Below are positions 43,614 to 46,454 of a stretch of DNA of 46,454 nt, piece after piece (position 1 is the stretch's first letter; the number at the start of each line of letters is the position of its first letter). The notes below the pieces were generated by a model. That model was not told the DNA's origin. It made no database searches and was given only the letters and a program-made list of their open reading frames with translations. This DNA is from JAAZNO01 sp012798275 (GTDB taxonomy: Bacteria > Chloroflexota > Anaerolineae > B4-G1 > SLSP01). The translations under genes and the position numbers were made by a program. Location: the NCBI GenBank assembly GCA_035347995.1, contig DAOPQD010000020.1:1-46454 (forward strand). Direction: 5' to 3'.

Positions 43614-46298
43614 CTAAGGGGCGGCTGCAGGCGGCGCCACCGCGGCATGCAGCAGCTGCGCGCCGATGTCAGCGGCGATTTCGGGATCGGCGGCATTTTC
43701 CAGCAGCACGACGACGGCAAAGCGCGGCAGCTTCGCTGAGTTGATCCCCAGGAACCAGCTGAGCGTACGTCCCGGCCCCGCCAGCGCGGTGCTGAGGTGT
43801 CCGACCGCGTCTCCTGTCCAAGAAGGCCAGGCCGTCCGCAGGCGGACCGCCAGGGTGGCGTCGAGGAGGCGGGTGGCGGCGGCCGGCGGTTCTGGACAAC
43901 CGGGCTGTGATTTTTCCAACAGGTGCAGCGGCGGTCGGACGCCGTCGTTGGCGAGCGCCGCGACGACGCCAGCCATTTGCAACGGCGTGACGAGCAGCTC
44001 GCCCTGTCCCAGGGCTTCCATGAGGGGAGTGACGTTTTCCGCATCCCATTCGGCGACGAGGACCGGCAGCTCCAACGCCGGCGCGGTCGTGAGTCCCCAG
44101 CGCGCAAACACTTCCGCCAGCGATGCCGCGCCGAGCATTTGTCCGGCAGCGGCAAACGGCGCGGGACAGGCGCTCGCCAGGGCCGCTTCCCAGGTGTCGT
44201 CGCCGGGTGCCGTGCGACAGGTGAGGGTGTGGCCGTTCCACATTACGGGCGCGGCGAACGTCGGGGTGAAGGTGGCGGTGGACAAGCCCCGTTCGAGGGC
44301 GGCTGCGGTGATGAGGGTCTGCAGCGCGCCCCCCGGTTGAACCGGCGCCTGCGTGACGCGGTTCAGCAGCGGCGAGGTGGGGTCCTCCCGCAGGCTGTCC
44401 CAGTTCTCGGCCACGGTCGCGGGATCATAGGTAGGCGCCGAAGCCAGCGCCAGAATCTCGCCGCTGTGGCTGTCCATCAGCACAATGGCGCCCTGTTGTT
44501 GCGCCAGTAGTGCCTGCGCCTGCTGCTGCAGGCGGGCGTCGAGGGTCAGCCGAATGTCGGCGCCCTGCGGCGCTTGCTGGAGGAGCTGTTCCCTGGCAGC
44601 AACCCAGGCCGTGCGTCCCAAATCGCCGCGGAGGGCGGGGTCACACGCCGCTTCCATGCCATCGGTGCCATATTCGAGGGTCGCATATCCCACGACCGGC
44701 GCCGCTGCGGGGACGGGATAGAGCCGTTCGACGTAACCGCGCTGATCTATGGTGATGTCGGCCAGCGCCACCCCGCGCCGATCGAGAATGCGCCCGCGCT
44801 GGATGCGCATCTCGGCCAGAATACGATGGGGATTGGTGGGATATGCCCGCAGGGCGTCAGCGCGTGCCACGGCCCAATAGCCGGTCTCGAGGGCGCAGAT
44901 GCTCAGCAGCAAGAGCAGGCCCTTCCCCAATCCGAGGAGGGTGTGCGCGAGCGGCGGAACGTTCGGAGCGCTCTTCAGCGGTAGGCTGGCCGCAACGGGA
45001 TGCGGCGTTGAGATGTTCAACAGCAGGCCCAACGCTCCCAGCAGCATGACGAGCGAGGAGCCGCCGTAGCTCAAGAAGGGCAACGTCACGCCGGTGAGCG
45101 GGATGAGTTTGAGGTTGCCGGCGATGATCACGCTGCTCTGAATGCCGATCCATGCGGCGATGCCGCCCGCCAGCAGCGCTTCGAAGGGCGCTTCACTGCG
45201 CCGCGCCAGCTTCAAGGCCCTTTGAATCAGCCAGGCGAGCAGCCCCAGGACTGCGACCGCTCCGGTCACGCCGAATTCGTTGACCAGTGCGGCGTAGACG
45301 AAATCACTGTGGACGACGGGGATGAGATCGGGGCGTCCCAGGCCCAACCCCTGTCCGAAGAGGCCGCCGGCGGCGATGGCGAAGAGTGATTGCAAGATTT
45401 GGAAGGCGCGGTCGGCCTGCTCCGGCGCCCAGGGATCGAGCCAGATGCTGACGCGCAAGGCAACTCGCGTTGAGAGCAGCGCGCCGGCGGCCACCACCGG
45501 CACGAACATGAGGCCGCCTATCAGCACGTGTTCCCGACGTCCCCAGGCCAGATACAGCATCGCCAGCGCGGTCAGATAGAAAAGCAGCGCGGCGCCGAGA
45601 TCCTCCTGCCAGGCCAACAACACCAGAGCCAGGCCAATCATCAGCAGCATGGGACCGAGGACTGCAGGCCACAGCGCGCCGCGGCGTACTGAGCGGCGCG
45701 GGATTTCACGCCGGTCGGCCAGATAAGCGGCGAGGTAGACGATGAGCAGCAGTTTGAGCAGCTCCGAAGGCTGGAAATAGAGGCCGAAGGCTCCCAGCCA
45801 GAGGCGCTCGCCGGCGCCGGAAGGATTGACGCCGAAGAGCAAAGTCGTCGCCAGGAGGAGCAGGCCGCCGGCCAACAGCGTGTAGCGATAGCGCCGTAAG
45901 AGTCGCATGAGGGAGGTGCTGCTGCTGAGCGCGCACATGAGCGCCGCGCCGAGGATCAGCCACACGATCTGCCGTTTGAGGAAGTTAGGCGCAAGCCGGG
46001 CCTGCAACAGCAAGCCCCATCCCGTCAGCAGTGCAGCAGGCGGCAACATCCACAGATCCGCCTGCGGGCGACAGCGCACGAGGTAGAACAGCGCGCCGCC
46101 CCAGGCGATGCTCCAGCCCAGGACTACGGCGATCAACCGTTGGGGGCTGACGGTGGGGGCGAGGGCGCCGCTGGCGCTTGCCAGGTGCAGGGTGATTGCC
46201 CCCGTCACCATGAAGACGGCGGCGATTCCCAGCAGCAGCTGCACGGGGCGCAACGTCGCAGGTGAGGGGGACGTCGCTATGGGCTCAGGCGTGTTCAA
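43614..46298 (-). CDS. FtsW/RodA glycosyltransferase fused to an inactive penicillin-binding domain
   Basis: An 894-residue SEDS-class B PBP fusion. Residues 1 to about 430 are SEDS with ten or so helices and intact family motifs: GERLWLGAFGLYFQPSEL, QEDLGAALLFYL (catalytic Asp), HSDFVYAALVNEFG, TGVTLPFLSYGGSSLV. Residues about 450-894 follow the PBP2/FtsI order: RIQRGRILDRRGVALA, a transpeptidase domain starting ADIRLTLDARLQQQAQALL, and a C-terminal WFLGINSAK. The serine motif that should read SxxK is GALQ (657-660) and the KTG site reads GPGR (about 841-844), so acylation is not expected. TTG start at 46298 with GAGGAG upstream. The SEDS half probably polymerises glycan; the PBP half may act as a structural activator. 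Confidence 0.88.
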   Translation of the reverse strand: MNTPEPIATSPSPATLRPVQLLLGIAAVFMVTGAITLHLASASGALAPTVSPQRLIAVVLGWSIAWGGALFYLVRCRPQADLWMLPPAALLTGWGLLLQARLAPNFLKRQIVWLILGAALMCALSSSTSLMRLLRRYRYTLLAGGLLLLATTLLFGVNPSGAGERLWLGAFGLYFQPSELLKLLLIVYLAAYLADRREIPRRSVRRGALWPAVLGPMLLMIGLALVLLAWQEDLGAALLFYLTALAMLYLAWGRREHVLIGGLMFVPVVAAGALLSTRVALRVSIWLDPWAPEQADRAFQILQSLFAIAAGGLFGQGLGLGRPDLIPVVHSDFVYAALVNEFGVTGAVAVLGLLAWLIQRALKLARRSEAPFEALLAGGIAAWIGIQSSVIIAGNLKLIPLTGVTLPFLSYGGSSLVMLLGALGLLLNISTPHPVAASLPLKSAPNVPPLAHTLLGLGKGLLLLLSICALETGYWAVARADALRAYPTNPHRILAEMRIQRGRILDRRGVALADITIDQRGYVERLYPVPAAAPVVGYATLEYGTDGMEAACDPALRGDLGRTAWVAAREQLLQQAPQGADIRLTLDARLQQQAQALLAQQQGAIVLMDSHSGEILALASAPTYDPATVAENWDSLREDPTSPLLNRVTQAPVQPGGALQTLITAAALERGLSTATFTPTFAAPVMWNGHTLTCRTAPGDDTWEAALASACPAPFAAAGQMLGAASLAEVFARWGLTTAPALELPVLVAEWDAENVTPLMEALGQGELLVTPLQMAGVVAALANDGVRPPLHLLEKSQPGCPEPPAAATRLLDATLAVRLRTAWPSWTGDAVGHLSTALAGPGRTLSWFLGINSAKLPRFAVVVLLENAADPEIAADIGAQLLHAAVAPPAAAP

Positions 46299-46378
46299 AA
46301 AGGCTCCTCGGAAAATGCGTCATGCGTAAGTGATCTTCTCCCCTGGAAATAGGCGAATCAGCGAAAAAGCGAATCACT

Positions 46379-46454
46379 GTAACTGTTCAGCCACTGACTA
46401 AAAAAAACGGAAGATTTCCTGACAGTTGCTAAAGATTAAGAATCAATTTTTGCC
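46379..46454 (-). repeat. Inverted copy of the dispersed leader repeat (upstream of the FtsW fusion)
   Basis: Reading on minus, starts GGCAAAAATTGATTCTTAAT and ends GAACAGTTAC, matching 37143-37216 over about 75 bp (85-90% by eye). It may extend past the window end. It is followed toward the gene by CGCTGATTCG-like units and ATTTTCCGAGGAG, the SD of the FtsW-PBP gene. Confidence 0.8.

Overview
The window is 46.5 kb of GC-rich, densely coding bacterial chromosome. No gene is a taxonomic marker on its own. An adenosylcobalamin-dependent ribonucleotide reductase, a sortase, a lipobox lipoprotein, a secreted subtilase ending in a YLPLV tail and GC-rich DNA with A/T-rich sigma-70-type promoters together suggest a Chloroflexota lineage (Anaerolineae/Caldilineae-like). 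That assignment is inference. No phage, insertion sequence, CRISPR array, rRNA or tRNA was recognised.

Layout. (1) 1-7.1 kb: glutaredoxin-like protein, DUF4446-type protein, bactofilin, a leaderless processive glycosyltransferase on the minus strand, and a large secreted S8 protease. (2) 7.1-10.9 kb: deoxynucleotide block with nrdJ and nrdR (minus) and a second glutaredoxin, with NrdR-box-like sites at the nrdR promoter. (3) 10.9-16.2 kb: Wzz-like protein, yajC, SpoIIE-type phosphatase, a small P-loop protein, a MobB-archease fusion and rtcB. This is an RNA-ligase module with its activator. (4) 16.2-18.9 kb: cold-shock protein and PLP aminotransferase, each behind a long leader with a terminator-like hairpin, then yigZ. 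(5) 18.9-23.2 kb: surface polysaccharide/sortase operon (GT2, polyprenyl glycosylphosphotransferase, methyltransferase, sortase, small membrane protein), coupled by ATGA overlaps. (6) 23.2-33.7 kb: a long minus-strand run with a membrane protein, orphan NarL-type histidine kinase, ychF, two membrane/secreted unknowns, rlmI, a HAD phosphatase, a secreted unknown and rsgA. (7) 33.9-40.1 kb: rpmH-rnpA-yidD-(lipoprotein)-yidC-jag, then a PfkB-type kinase and a ParA ATPase. This resembles the neighbourhood of a replication origin, but dnaA, parB and DnaA boxes were not seen. (8) 40.2-46.3 kb (minus): a membrane-anchored degenerate NACHT/HEAT protein co-transcribed with an OmpR-type response regulator, and a 894-residue FtsW/RodA-penicillin-binding fusion whose transpeptidase motifs are destroyed.

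Most notable signals. The MobB-archease fusion lies directly upstream of rtcB. A dispersed leader element (GTGAGCC...GGCTCAC stem plus an ATTTTCGAAGGAGG ribosome-binding module) precedes unrelated genes and shows compensatory stem changes. The FtsW/RodA fusion carries a pseudo-transpeptidase. A response regulator is paired with a degenerate NACHT-HEAT protein. Several genes have a -10 box 6-7 nt before the ATG, implying leaderless mRNAs. The aminotransferase leader contains a leaderless 56-codon ORF and a terminator. rpmH and rnpA overlap in a way that recalls Thermus.
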